Below, piece after piece: positions 1 to 7,664 of a DNA stretch of 50,035 nt (positions within the stretch are counted from its first letter, which is position 1; every line of letters starts with the position of its first letter). The DNA is from a virus. Position numbers and translations under genes: made by a program. The notes under the pieces are model-generated. The model ran no database searches. It saw only the letters and a list, made by a program, of their open reading frames with translations, and had not been told where the DNA came from. The DNA lies in the IMG/VR virus record IMGVR_UViG_3300037963_003349, positions 1 to 50,035 of that record; one strand, 5' to 3'.

Positions 1-98
1 TTTTTATTGGTTTCCCAAATTTCCTTAAAGTCAAAAGAACTATCTTTAAAATCCTGTTTAATCCAGTTTTGATATTCTTCTTCCAGTTGTTCCATATC
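1..98. repeat. Left copy of the 98-bp end duplication (circular junction)
   Basis: Bases 1-98 are identical to 49937-50034. The next base differs (t at 99, c at 50035). The duplicated stretch lies inside the primase-helicase gene. Joining the two ends through one copy restores an uninterrupted reading frame, so this is most simply the overlap of a circular assembly rather than a biological terminal repeat. Confidence 0.93.
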
Positions 99-1055
99 TA
101 GAATGTTTAAACTGTAATCCTTATGCTTGTAATAAATGCATTTTGGATCACACCATTGAGACATGATATGGTCTTCACAGCCTACAAGACCAAAGCTTTC
201 TTTGTATACGCTATTCGTTACAGTTTCTGCTTCATCTGCTAAACCTGACCATGCTTTTAAACCTAGTTCTGTTACAATCTGAGGCGTTCCATTTCGTTTT
301 AACCAAGAGGCCAAACGAACCATAGTCTCATTACGCTGACCATGAATAGGTCCTGCATCATATGCTTTTTGCATACAAGTAACAATAGAACTAGCATCAT
401 GTTTAAACTTTCCTTTTTCTATTGAAACAGGAGCAGATACAGCTCTAGGTTTTTTTATCAAATGAGAAAGGATAGGTTCTATGGTAACATCTTCATCAAA
501 CCAAAGCCCATGAGAAGAAGTAACCGTAGTTTTACTTGCAATTTCCTGTATTTCAGGCATTCCAAGTTGAAACAAATCATTCCTTTCTATTTTTGTTTTA
601 AACAGTCCAGATTTATTGTTTACGGTATTTCCTGCTCTGATGAGTCTTGCTCCATCAAAGATATTATCTGCTTGAGGAAATAAGTCTATCATTGTAGACT
701 TTACAATTCCTGGTAAATAGACATCTGAAGTAAATCCAAAGCAATTGGCTAAATGAATATGAAATCCTGTGCCACTATACCATACTGTATAATAATCATC
801 AGGTATTCTGTGGTTATTTATCAGTTCATCATTGACAAAGTATCTCATTAAATCCAATAGCTGTTGGTCGTCAAGGTTTGCTTTGTCAAAATCAAGAATA
901 ATTTGATTCATGTCATAAGCGCCTTTATAGTTTTGTATAGTTTTAGTCTTGTCTAAATGATGTTTTAGATTGACATCAAAACAGTACCAACTATAATAGA
1001 TTTCTCTATCACTACCAGCTTTCTCGATAAAGTCATGCAACTCAGAAAGCTGCAT
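1..1055 (-). CDS. AEP-type primase fused to RecA-like helicase, N-terminal part (continues across the junction)
   Basis: This is the N-terminal 351 codons of a 573-residue protein whose remainder is at 49270-49936; the joined length of 1722 nt is exactly in frame. Archaeo-eukaryotic primase features are visible: the metal motif LDFDK (D55, D57), the s-x-H motif SGTGFHIH (residues 94-101) and GARLIRAGNT (135-144). A PriCT-like segment with RNETM and WLKRNG (241-256) follows, then a Cys/His cluster (C293, H295, C302, C306) that could bind zinc. The protein should prime and unwind at the fork. The ATG at 1055 has AGAGGT upstream. A TTG 63 nt earlier, preceded by GGAGA, is an alternative start. 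It ends the leftward replication operon after Erf and the SSB-like gene. Function is inferred from motifs. Confidence 0.85.
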   Translation of the reverse strand, partial: MQLSELHDFIEKAGSDREIYYSWYCFDVNLKHHLDKTKTIQNYKGAYDMNQIILDFDKANLDDQQLLDLMRYFVNDELINNHRIPDDYYTVWYSGTGFHIHLANCFGFTSDVYLPGIVKSTMIDLFPQADNIFDGARLIRAGNTVNNKSGLFKTKIERNDLFQLGMPEIQEIASKTTVTSSHGLWFDEDVTIEPILSHLIKKPRAVSAPVSIEKGKFKHDASSIVTCMQKAYDAGPIHGQRNETMVRLASWLKRNGTPQIVTELGLKAWSGLADEAETVTNSVYKESFGLVGCEDHIMSQWCDPKCIYYKHKDYSLNILDMEQLEEEYQNWIKQDFKDSSFDFKEIWETNK

Positions 1056-1093
1056 GACATTACCTCTATTGCTTACGGAACCAGATGCTACTT

Positions 1094-1384
1094 CTACAAA
1101 CTTAGATTTAACTTCCAATTAAGTTCTCCGTATTTTTCTCCTAAAGGTTCTAGTTGTATTCCATGGTTGCGTAACGTAGCAAAGTTTTCATTGCGTAGTT
1201 TTCTCCATGCTCTTTCAACAGTAGATGGCAATACACCGCCACCTTTCATTGTTCGTATGTAGGAAGTGCAATTTTCCTGTATCATGTGACTTGCTATTAC
1301 ACTACCATCTGCTTGGCAAGTAAGCCAATCAATGATAAGAGTAGGTATTGTCATTTTATTTTGTTTTTTCCACGGTACTTGCAT
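1094..1384 (-). CDS. Hypothetical protein of the replication operon
   Basis: This is a 96-residue basic protein lying between the SSB-like gene and the primase-helicase. The first ATG is 4 nt after the upstream stop; a second ATG at codon 11 (MTIPTLIIDWL) is an alternative start. The segment STVERAWRKLRNENF has the helical, basic look of a DNA-binding helix, but I do not recognise a family. Its place between recombination and priming genes suggests a replication accessory role (inference). Confidence 0.7.
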   Translation of the reverse strand: MQVPWKKQNKMTIPTLIIDWLTCQADGSVIASHMIQENCTSYIRTMKGGGVLPSTVERAWRKLRNENFATLRNHGIQLEPLGEKYGELNWKLNLSL

Positions 1385-1386
1385 AA

Positions 1387-1962
1387 TTAATCCCAGGGGT
1401 TGCTATCGTCTTTTGCTTGAAACATTTTTTCTAGACGATCGTTTAGGTTTTTGTATTTATAGTCAGTAGGAACATATTCTGCTTTTTGGTTATTCCATCT
1501 TTCTAGCAAATGATTTTTGCCTTCTTCAGTAGAAGAAAAGAATCTCCATATTTCCCTAGATCGATCTCCATTGGATTCGTATTCAAGTATATACAATGTA
1601 CGATCCAAGATATCTGCTTTTGCTACATCACTCAGTGTAGATCCGTCAGGTACTAAAGCCATCATAGGATCCATTCCTAGTTTTTCTAAGAAATGTTGTA
1701 CACGCCAACTACCATAATCTGTTCCGTTTTTACGTGTGCCATAATCTTCAGGTGTACCATCTTCTCTTTTTTTATGATTTCCTTGTAACCATATTTTCTT
1801 TATGTATTTCGCTCCTTCTGTTTCGCCTTTTACAAGAAGAGAAATATCGTTTTTATATTGACTTTCCGAATCCTCAATTGATGTGATTCTAAAAGCATTT
1901 ACATACACTCCCTTAGGGAATTTTGAATCGGTTTTAGGCTTTTGCGGTTGTCCGAACGCCAT
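1387..1962 (-). CDS. Putative phage single-stranded DNA-binding protein (OB-fold type)
   Basis: A protein of 191 residues begins MAFGQPQKP. The start is set by AAGGAG 8 nt upstream of this ATG; a longer frame beginning at 1980 would place that ribosome site inside the coding region. The N-terminal half (KGVYVNAFRI, then NDISLLVKGE) reads like the strands of an OB fold. The extreme C terminus is acidic and aromatic (AKDDSNPWD), as in SSB tails that recruit partner proteins. It overlaps the end of erf by 29 bp and precedes the primase-helicase. SSB is the best guess from tail and context; no catalytic motif can confirm it. Confidence 0.55.
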   Translation of the reverse strand: MAFGQPQKPKTDSKFPKGVYVNAFRITSIEDSESQYKNDISLLVKGETEGAKYIKKIWLQGNHKKREDGTPEDYGTRKNGTDYGSWRVQHFLEKLGMDPMMALVPDGSTLSDVAKADILDRTLYILEYESNGDRSREIWRFFSSTEEGKNHLLERWNNQKAEYVPTDYKYKNLNDRLEKMFQAKDDSNPWD

Positions 1963-2740
1963 TGGTTGACTCCTTATCATTTATTTTAGTGGTTACTTGT
2001 TCACAGTGAAGATTTGTCCAACCTTTAGAATCCAAATGTTTGATCCAATCTTCCTTTTTTAACTCCGTTAGCTTTTTTCGTAATTCATCTTGTACTTTCT
2101 TAGGTGCTTTCATGTTTTGCTGTCTACCTATTTCCACATCAGCTATCAAAAGTTCTGCTTCTGTTTCTGTTATGACATAACCGTCATCTTTTACTGTATT
2201 AATACGCTTTTTATCATTAGCCATAGTTTTTACATCTCTGGATAATCTGTCTAGCTTGATAGATTGATCCTGAGTTACCATGCCTTCTTTTACAGGGAAT
2301 CCATTATGATGCAATTCTTCTCTGTTATCCATCGTATCTGCATCTTTATTATCGTCAATAGCAAACAAACCATTGGCAGCATACTTTCTTGCATAAGAAG
2401 AAGTGGCTCCTGTTACTTGAGATACATCCATACCTTTTTTATTTAAAGCGTGTTCTGCCCATGCAGTAACGGATTTTTCTTCATTACCATCTGTTATAGT
2501 AATGGTTGTTTTTACAAATGTCCTTGATGGTTGTGAATGCTCAAATGATACAATATCATCAGAAAATGTCACTACACATCCTGTTTCCAATAAAAGTGGC
2601 TTTATCTTTTCTAATATATCTTCAAGGCTTCTGTAATTAAAATTGCCAAATTGATTTATTTGTCCTTTGGGTGCTTTTAATCGTTGTTGTATATGCATCA
2701 GCTTTTCAAGTAATGTGCCTTGCATTATTTCATCTGTCAT
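1934..2740 (-). CDS. erf: Erf-family single-strand annealing recombinase
   Basis: The 268-residue protein has the hallmarks of the P22 Erf superfamily: LMHIQQRLKAPKGQ, then FGNFNYRSLEDILEKIKPLL in the first 50 residues, and the signature SYARKYAANGLFAIDD followed by DKDADT at about residues 114-136. Erf proteins anneal complementary single strands and help circularise or recombine phage genomes. The C-terminal 100 residues are charged and variable, as usual. AAGGAG sits 7 nt before the ATG, and the upstream gene ends immediately before it. With the SSB-like and resolvase-like genes it forms a phage recombination set. Confidence 0.92.
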   Translation of the reverse strand: MTDEIMQGTLLEKLMHIQQRLKAPKGQINQFGNFNYRSLEDILEKIKPLLLETGCVVTFSDDIVSFEHSQPSRTFVKTTITITDGNEEKSVTAWAEHALNKKGMDVSQVTGATSSYARKYAANGLFAIDDNKDADTMDNREELHHNGFPVKEGMVTQDQSIKLDRLSRDVKTMANDKKRINTVKDDGYVITETEAELLIADVEIGRQQNMKAPKKVQDELRKKLTELKKEDWIKHLDSKGWTNLHCEQVTTKINDKESTNGVRTTAKA

Positions 2741-2956
2741 TTATTCTCCTTTTTTATTAAAATATTCTTTAAGTGCTTTCCAAACTACTGTTTCAGTTGC
2801 CATTACTTTTCTTGCAAACAAAGATTCTGTTTCTTCATCTTTTTGAAACCATTGGCTTTTCCATATATAGTATGATTCTTCAAATAACTGCCCTACAATA
2901 GAAGCAATGTATTTTTCACTTATTGCAATATCTTTTTCATATACTTTTACTTTCAT
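2741..2956 (-). CDS. Small hypothetical protein
   Basis: A 71-residue charged, probably helical protein with no recognised domain. The start has a good ribosome site (AAAGGA, 6-7 nt upstream) and its stop directly precedes the erf ATG, so the two are probably co-translated. An inverted-repeat element sits just upstream at 2976-3016. Function unknown. Confidence 0.7.
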   Translation of the reverse strand: MKVKVYEKDIAISEKYIASIVGQLFEESYYIWKSQWFQKDEETESLFARKVMATETVVWKALKEYFNKKGE

Positions 2957-2975
2957 TTATTTTCCTTTCATCTCA

Positions 2976-3016
2976 GGAGGGGAGGTCAGACTGGCCTACG
3001 TCCTATTGTCCCCGCC
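2976..3016. repeat. Inverted-repeat element between early genes
   Basis: GGAGGGGA (2976-2983) pairs with TCCCCGCC (3009-3016), leaving one mismatch. It fills the only gap between the DUF932-like gene and the next leftward gene. No T-run follows on the transcribed strand, so it is not a standard terminator. Confidence 0.5.
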
Positions 3017-3030
3017 CTACGATGTTGCAA

Positions 3031-3795
3031 TTATGCTTTACCTATCTCTACAAATGCGTCAACCCATTGACGATTCATATTTAGGTCTGTTTTGTTATGC
3101 CAATAATGTTCTGTACCTGCATTTAATAATTCCCACATAGAATCCTTAACGGGATTACGCTTGAGATATAGATCCATTATTTTTCCAAAGTTATTGGCAG
3201 TCATCCTGGGTAATCTGTTTCGTACATTTGCCAAATTTTCTTTATTGACTTCTAACCTTGATACAGGAAGTATAGCATCGCAGAATTCATTAAATCTGGA
3301 TACTCCAGTTCCTTTGGGGCCACTGTATTTGTCCATTTGATTTTCCATCTTTTCTAGATTTTCATCTAGATTGGCATCGTGTGTAAACTTAAAGAATGGA
3401 AACCATCTGTTTGATGTCATACCATTTGTACATATTTCTACCAAAGCCATTGCTTGCATTCTAAATGAAATGCTTTTGTCATAGCTATTGGAAAACATTG
3501 CACCTTTATTAATGGTACCTACTTCTGTGTCATTTTTATATACATCAGACATATAGACAATATTGAATTGTCTTCCTGTGAAATGCTCTTTTACTAACTT
3601 ATATCCATTGCGTTCAGCAAAACGATCACCAATTTCTTTGACACGTTCATTGGGCAGTAAATTGTACTGCTTAGAAAACGATACACCTTTAATTGGTTCC
3701 CATTTGCCATCCACTTGTAGTTCTGGTCTTGCAAGACCTGTTTCTAGTTCACCTGCTTTGATTTCTTCAACTCTAACAGGTAAGTAAGGATCCAT
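3031..3795 (-). CDS. DUF932-like phage/plasmid protein
   Basis: The 254-residue protein resembles DUF932 proteins found on phages and plasmids, often beside recombination genes. The segment FSNSYDKSISFRMQAMALVE followed by CTNGM and a later FKFTH matches the family pattern of an NS-x-D-x-S block, then C-x-NG and a conserved histidine. The biochemical role of the family is not established. AAGGAG precedes the ATG. It lies one gene cluster upstream of erf in the same leftward block. Family assignment is by eye from these short motifs. Confidence 0.6.
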   Translation of the reverse strand: MDPYLPVRVEEIKAGELETGLARPELQVDGKWEPIKGVSFSKQYNLLPNERVKEIGDRFAERNGYKLVKEHFTGRQFNIVYMSDVYKNDTEVGTINKGAMFSNSYDKSISFRMQAMALVEICTNGMTSNRWFPFFKFTHDANLDENLEKMENQMDKYSGPKGTGVSRFNEFCDAILPVSRLEVNKENLANVRNRLPRMTANNFGKIMDLYLKRNPVKDSMWELLNAGTEHYWHNKTDLNMNRQWVDAFVEIGKA

Positions 3796-3809
3796 TTTTC
3801 TCCTTTTGT

Positions 3810-4019
3810 TTATTCAAATTCAAAATAGTATGGAAATACCATTTGATTACATTCTTGGTCAATGCACATATAGATTGGCCATGATCTGTCTCCATCGTTT
3901 TCAATGTATTTGTTGTATACCAAATCACTTTGACAATGAGGACAGCTTACTTTTTTCTTTTCCTTCCTCGAGCAGTCTGGCGAGGTGTTGGGTTTTTTTA
4001 ACTGAGGTTCTAATAACAT
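3810..4019 (-). CDS. Small zinc-ribbon protein
   Basis: A 69-residue protein with CPHC followed about 25 residues later by CIDQEC, the spacing of a zinc ribbon, and an aromatic acidic end. The only ATG lies far into the preceding gene (95-bp overlap), so the exact start is uncertain. It is one of several tiny Cys-pair proteins in the early blocks. A role in binding host factors or nucleic acid is inference. Confidence 0.6.
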   Translation of the reverse strand: MLLEPQLKKPNTSPDCSRKEKKKVSCPHCQSDLVYNKYIENDGDRSWPIYMCIDQECNQMVFPYYFEFE

Positions 4020-4149
4020 CTCTATTTATCTTTGATTCAAAACTGGGATGACGCTCAACAATGTCTTCTACTACATCATCTATATTGTTAAACATCATTA
4101 CCCAAGCTTCGAATAGTTCGTTAATTAACAAAAACTGGTTTTCTTTCAT
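3925..4149 (-). CDS. Small hypothetical protein
   Basis: A helical protein of 74 residues if it starts at MKENQFLLINELFEAW. That ATG lies inside the end of the upstream gene, with AAAGAG nearby; an earlier ATG at 4203 is less likely because it would overlap that gene by 83 bp. Acidic helical N terminus, basic C terminus. No recognised domain. Confidence 0.55.
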   Translation of the reverse strand: MKENQFLLINELFEAWVMMFNNIDDVVEDIVERHPSFESKINRDVIRTSVKKTQHLARLLEEGKEKSKLSSLSK

Positions 4150-4336
4150 CAATGGCTCTTTCAATGATTTTTTCCGCACATTGTTTGAGTTCTTCTTCGT
4201 CATACCAATCTGATATATCCAAGTCTCTGTTGCATGGTTTGCATAGAAGAGTAACTTCTACAGAGTCTGTTGTTTGTTTGTGTTCGTGTCTTTCTAGCGT
4301 TGAATTGCAATACGGACACTTGTTGTATTGTTGCAT
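4121..4336 (-). CDS. Small zinc-ribbon protein
   Basis: A 71-residue protein from MQQYNKCPYC. The pairs CPYC and CKPC, about 25 residues apart, form a zinc ribbon, followed by an acidic helix (WYDEEELKQCAEKIIE). An upstream ATG at 4393 is possible but lies inside the stem of the inverted repeat at 4352-4414. No clear ribosome site precedes the chosen ATG. Confidence 0.6.
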   Translation of the reverse strand: MQQYNKCPYCNSTLERHEHKQTTDSVEVTLLCKPCNRDLDISDWYDEEELKQCAEKIIERAIDERKPVFVN

Positions 4337-4351
4337 AAATTTTTGAGAGAA

Positions 4352-4414
4352 GGGCAGGAGGTAACAATGCAAAGGAGATGCGAATACCTGCATTGTGGAG
4401 CATAACTCCTGCCC
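4352..4414. repeat. Nested inverted-repeat element
   Basis: GGGCAGGAG (4352-4360) pairs perfectly with CTCCTGCCC (4406-4414). Inside it, ACAATGCA (4364-4371) pairs with TGCATTGT (4389-4396). The two nested stems total 17 bp. It lies upstream of a zinc-ribbon gene on the leftward transcript and an alternative ATG is buried in the inner stem, so it could influence translation. Confidence 0.65.
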
Positions 4415-4434
4415 ATTGTAGAATGTTAAACTTT

Positions 4435-4478
4435 GCCCCGATACAGCAAGATTTAAGGCATTGAGGACGCATCGGGGC
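4435..4478. repeat. Inverted-repeat element
   Basis: GCCCCGAT (4435-4442) pairs perfectly with ATCGGGGC (4471-4478) around a 28-nt loop, directly next to the element at 4352-4414. The leftward transcript has no T-run after it. Unknown role. Confidence 0.6.
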
Positions 4479-4497
4479 TTGTCGGATTACCAGAGAA

Positions 4498-4860
4498 TTA
4501 ATTAGACCAAACAAGACGATTCATCACATATACATACAATTTCATATTCAGCCAGTCTTGTTTTGTTAAACTACCTTTCTTCTTAAAATAATCCGATTTG
4601 AATCCTTTGACATATTCAAGGTCTTTAGAAAGTGCTACCAATTGTAGTTTGCTCATCATTCGTATTTCTACAATTTTATCAGCATATTCTTCGCCATAAG
4701 TCTTTTCTCGTGATTGGTATACATCTACATGTTCTACGGTATCTATGGCATTTGTAAAGAGGATTCCTAATACTTTAATAGTATGAGGCTTTAGTGTTCT
4801 AAGCGTATTAAGTTTTTCAATGGTGTGTCTACTTAATTGCTCTCTTATTGGTGTATTCAT
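4498..4860 (-). CDS. First gene of the leftward early operon, hypothetical
   Basis: A mostly helical, basic protein of 120 residues. The start has an excellent ribosome site (TAGGAG, 7-8 nt upstream) and lies just after the operator-like region 4890-4954, so it should be the first leftward product after derepression. The position is where many temperate phages put a Cro-like or other switch protein, but no helix-turn-helix is evident and I do not recognise a family. Confidence 0.75.
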   Translation of the reverse strand: MNTPIREQLSRHTIEKLNTLRTLKPHTIKVLGILFTNAIDTVEHVDVYQSREKTYGEEYADKIVEIRMMSKLQLVALSKDLEYVKGFKSDYFKKKGSLTKQDWLNMKLYVYVMNRLVWSN

Positions 4861-4889
4861 ATATATTCTCCTATATGAGTTTAGGGTTA

Positions 4890-4954
4890 ATTACACATAT
4901 TTGGCAAGTATAACTACACATTAACTACACATTTATTTGCTATGTGTGTATAAT
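4890..4954. promoter_or_regulatory. Divergent promoter/operator region with repeated TGTGTAGTT-type sites
   Basis: The gap between the divergent genes at 4860 and 5042 contains AACTACACAT twice as a direct repeat with 11-bp phase (4912-4921 and 4923-4932), a related ATTACACATA at 4890-4899 and an opposite-facing TATGTGTGTA at 4941-4950. A rightward TATAAT (4949-4954) overlaps the last. The arrangement fits an operator bound by the adjacent helix-turn-helix protein. Binding is inference. Confidence 0.6.
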
Positions 4955-5041
4955 ATGAGTAATTTTGAATTGATTTAAGGCTTATGTGCCCAAGATTTGT
5001 ATTTTAAATAAAAATGAATTAAAATTAAGGCATGTTTAATT

Positions 5042-5854
5042 ATGAATAAACAAACAATCTTATCCTGGTTAAAAGCCACGGATGTTCCTCTAACTGTTAT
5101 TTCACAAAAAACAGGTATTAGTCGTAAAACGCTTTACAATTGGATAAACGGATCGGATATACGGCAATCAAATATTGATAAAATCATCAATGTTTATAAT
5201 GCAGATATAGAAATAATTAACCAAAAATTAGAATTAAAAGGAGATAGCAAAATGAATCAAAGTACTGTTCAGTTAGAGGCTAGTAAAGAATTTGAACAAA
5301 AAAACAGACTGATAAACTATCAGGAAAAAGAAATTGAAGAATTAAGAAAGAAACTTCAACAAGTTGAATCGGAAAATAGTTTAATTAAATTGGACAATAT
5401 TTACGAAGATTGTATACCTGATTTTCAAACAGAAGTGCATATGAGAAATGTATTTAGCTTAAAATCTATTGAAAGAAATATTAAATCGGTTGATCATGTA
5501 AAACCTTTAGCAAAAGCTCTTAATTTAAAAAGAAAAACATTGTATCAAGATTATTTTGCTATTGGAAGATGGTTTATTAGCAATGAACATCCTGTAGATA
5601 CCATAATTGATAAACATAGTTTATCTGTATTAAAGTCTGCAACGGAAGGTATACCTAAACAAGCTCAATTATATCAATTTACTATGGGTGCTTTCTATTT
5701 AAAATTTGAAGTGTTGTATATAGCAAATAATCGTTTTTGTATGACTCAATCATTTTGCAAAATAAATTGGTCTACAACACCAGTAGTTAATGCTAAAAAT
5801 GTCATACTTCATTCTTGTAACATTGAAAATTTAGATAAAGAAATAAATAACTAA
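5042..5854 (+). CDS. Helix-turn-helix regulator, candidate lysogeny repressor
   Basis: The 270-residue protein has an N-terminal helix-turn-helix (ISQKTGISRKTLYNWINGSD, residues 20-39), a coiled coil at about 80-115, a second HTH-like stretch (LAKALNLKRKTLYQD, 156-170) and a C-terminal beta-rich part. It is the only rightward gene between two leftward blocks and faces the early operon across repeated operator-like sites, the usual place of a phage repressor; with an integrase present this is the likely lysogeny switch. The first ATG has a weak ribosome site. Codon 71 is an in-frame ATG behind a near-ideal AAGGAG, so a shorter 200-residue form without the first HTH is likely. Confidence 0.75.
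   Translation: MNKQTILSWLKATDVPLTVISQKTGISRKTLYNWINGSDIRQSNIDKIINVYNADIEIINQKLELKGDSKMNQSTVQLEASKEFEQKNRLINYQEKEIEELRKKLQQVESENSLIKLDNIYEDCIPDFQTEVHMRNVFSLKSIERNIKSVDHVKPLAKALNLKRKTLYQDYFAIGRWFISNEHPVDTIIDKHSLSVLKSATEGIPKQAQLYQFTMGAFYLKFEVLYIANNRFCMTQSFCKINWSTTPVVNAKNVILHSCNIENLDKEINN
5238..5254 (+). promoter_or_regulatory. Strong internal ribosome site and in-frame ATG within the regulator
   Basis: AAGGAG at 5238-5243 is followed by 8 nt and then ATG (5252-5254), which is codon 71 of the regulator. The site is far better than the one before codon 1, where only AAGG about 12 nt upstream is seen. It predicts a second product holding the coiled coil and C-terminal part. Confidence 0.6.
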
Positions 5855-5860
5855 AAGATT

Positions 5861-5907
5861 AGCTGACTCTGAAACTCCATTGGGAGGATTTTTACTCAGA
5901 GCCAGCT
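5861..5907. repeat. Inverted repeat between convergent genes
   Basis: AGCTGACTCTGA (5861-5872) pairs with TCAGAGCCAGCT (5896-5907) with one mismatch; the loop also holds CTCC/GGAG. It lies directly after the regulator stop, in the gap to the convergent ParB-like gene. A weak T-rich stretch follows on the leftward side (AATCTTTTA), so it could act as a bidirectional terminator. Confidence 0.6.
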
Positions 5908-5946
5908 ATGATCCACTTCGCGTCCTCACGCTTACATATCTAGGCC

Positions 5947-7509
5947 TTAAGTGTCGGTACCCCTAGATAGAGGAATATTTCTCCATTCATTATTTTTCTT
6001 TTGAAAGATATCCATAAATGGGAATTTGGTAGTATGAACCGATACAGAATCAATCAAGTCCTTTTTCTTTTTAATTGCTGTTTTAAAGGATTCGTTTAAT
6101 ACCTTTAAAGTAAAGCAGCTATTCACAGAGACTCGAAACTCTTCATTGGTTGCATATTCTTCAACAATAGTATCTTGAATACTCACTTCATTTTGATACG
6201 AAAGAAGTACATCCAATTCAGTAAAAGTAGAATCTATTGCATTGTTCTTATACCAGCTACGATTTAGACATCTGAATGTTTCTTCGATGGTCATGTTTGC
6301 AAATTTATCATCTCGCCATACATGCATCCATTTACCAAAGTCAGTCATCCATATAAATGTACTTAATTGTCCGTTTTTACCGTCCATTACCATATCAGGA
6401 TCAATCTTAGAAGAAATGTGCCTTAGAACCAAAGGAGCTACTACTTTATGGAATTTCTTTAACTGTCCATAGTATTTACCTTTTTCTTCTACAACTGCAT
6501 CTTCCGTATCGTCTTTCTTAGGTTTTCTTGCAAAACGAAGATTGGTAATATCTCCACCCCAGGCTGTATACCTTGAAGCAATTGTTTTAGCAGGATTCTT
6601 GTACGATGCAAGTTTTTCAATATCTACACTTTCTAATTGCCAACTGTTTTCTACGGTAGGAAAAGATTCAAGTATATCGTATATATCCTTATATTTAGTA
6701 ACATAGCAATGTTGAAGAAACTCTTCTGTAGTCCATTCAATATCATCAAATAACTCAAGAGATGTTTGAAGAGGCCCTGTATAAGACTTTTTATATTCAG
6801 TGATTTCTTTTTCACTAAACAAGGAAAAGTCTTCTAAACTAGGAGTTTTTCTTCTTAAGATACTTCTTACTTCCGTTATAGCATTCCAATCGGATTCATC
6901 GTCTTCTCTTAAATCAACAGCAAACTCTTTTCTATCAACATCATTATACTCACAGTATGTATCAATTGCATTATCCTGTAAGGTTAAATCAAAAGTAGAT
7001 ATAGCTAAGAGATTTTCTTTATTGCCTGGTTTCATTTCAGGAAACAGCAAATCAGGATGTAGATTGCCAAGTTGCAACCTTTCTTTTACATATTGAACAG
7101 AATGTCCAAACTTTTCTGCTATTTGCTTTGCTTTCATACCATCTTCTTGCTCTACAAGGTTTGTGTAGAACTTAATCTCTTCATACAGAGTCATTTCTAC
7201 ACGATATGTATTGGTAGAATATTGAAACAATTCTGTGCTGCCATTTGGTGCATCAATTACGTGTACTGGAACTTCTTTCATACCAAGTTCTTTAGCAATG
7301 CTATGCCTTTGATGGCCATCTAGTATTACCAATTTAGTATCATCCTCTAACAAAGGATCTCCTATGTTATAAGCTGTAATAGCTTGCAGTATTGCACCAG
7401 TTCCTTTGATGTTTTCTTTTAAGCGTTTATAGGACGCTTCTTTCTTTTTATTTCCTGAACGGATATTTCCGTTACTGATGAGTGTATTGGTTTCTATGTA
7501 CATACTCAT
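5947..7509 (-). CDS. Large ParB-like protein
   Basis: The 520-residue protein has an N-terminal ParB/sulfiredoxin-type domain: a basic segment followed by LVILDGHQRHSIAKEL, with the diagnostic DGHQR at residues 64-68. An HTH region follows (AKQIAEKFGHSVQYVKERL, 127-145). The remaining 350 residues are unfamiliar. ParB-type domains bind DNA and CTP, or act as nucleases in some phage proteins. No ParA partner was seen, so plasmid-style partition is not supported. The start overlaps the previous stop (ATGA). It closes the leftward accessory block. Confidence 0.8.
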   Translation of the reverse strand: MSMYIETNTLISNGNIRSGNKKKEASYKRLKENIKGTGAILQAITAYNIGDPLLEDDTKLVILDGHQRHSIAKELGMKEVPVHVIDAPNGSTELFQYSTNTYRVEMTLYEEIKFYTNLVEQEDGMKAKQIAEKFGHSVQYVKERLQLGNLHPDLLFPEMKPGNKENLLAISTFDLTLQDNAIDTYCEYNDVDRKEFAVDLREDDESDWNAITEVRSILRRKTPSLEDFSLFSEKEITEYKKSYTGPLQTSLELFDDIEWTTEEFLQHCYVTKYKDIYDILESFPTVENSWQLESVDIEKLASYKNPAKTIASRYTAWGGDITNLRFARKPKKDDTEDAVVEEKGKYYGQLKKFHKVVAPLVLRHISSKIDPDMVMDGKNGQLSTFIWMTDFGKWMHVWRDDKFANMTIEETFRCLNRSWYKNNAIDSTFTELDVLLSYQNEVSIQDTIVEEYATNEEFRVSVNSCFTLKVLNESFKTAIKKKKDLIDSVSVHTTKFPFMDIFQKKNNEWRNIPLSRGTDT

Positions 7510-7664
7510 ATTTTGTTTGATTTAATCTCCTCGATTATTTGGTTTTTAAAAATGTTTAACTTCCAACTCATTAGATAATGATACGCTATAAATGCAATTA
7601 TAGTAATACATACAGTAAATACATCAAATGCATTCTCAGATAGTGATTGTAACCAGTGTTTCAT
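7506..7664 (-). CDS. Small single-pass membrane protein
   Basis: A protein of 52 residues starting MKHWLQSLSENAF; AGGGGG sits just upstream and decides this start over an earlier in-frame ATG. One hydrophobic helix (FTVCITIIAFIAYHYLM) is followed by a basic/acidic tail. Its stop overlaps the ATG of the ParB-like gene. Role unknown; being in the early block it is unlikely to be the holin. Confidence 0.65.
   Translation of the reverse strand: MKHWLQSLSENAFDVFTVCITIIAFIAYHYLMSWKLNIFKNQIIEEIKSNKI

Noticed and set aside
1-98. True short terminal direct repeat of a T7-like linear genome
   Set aside because: It lies inside a coding frame and its removal restores the frame, which is how an assembly overlap of a circular or permuted genome looks.
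462-683. Rightward frames over the primase, Erf, ParB-like and helicase genes
   Set aside because: They lack ribosome sites and lie opposite genes with clear family motifs and coupled starts.
4200-4514. A 104-codon leftward frame covering the two inverted repeats
   Set aside because: It runs through two strong inverted repeats and overlaps the zinc-ribbon gene and the end of the first early gene. There is no ribosome site, and the Arg/Ser/Thr-rich composition is typical of a shadow frame.
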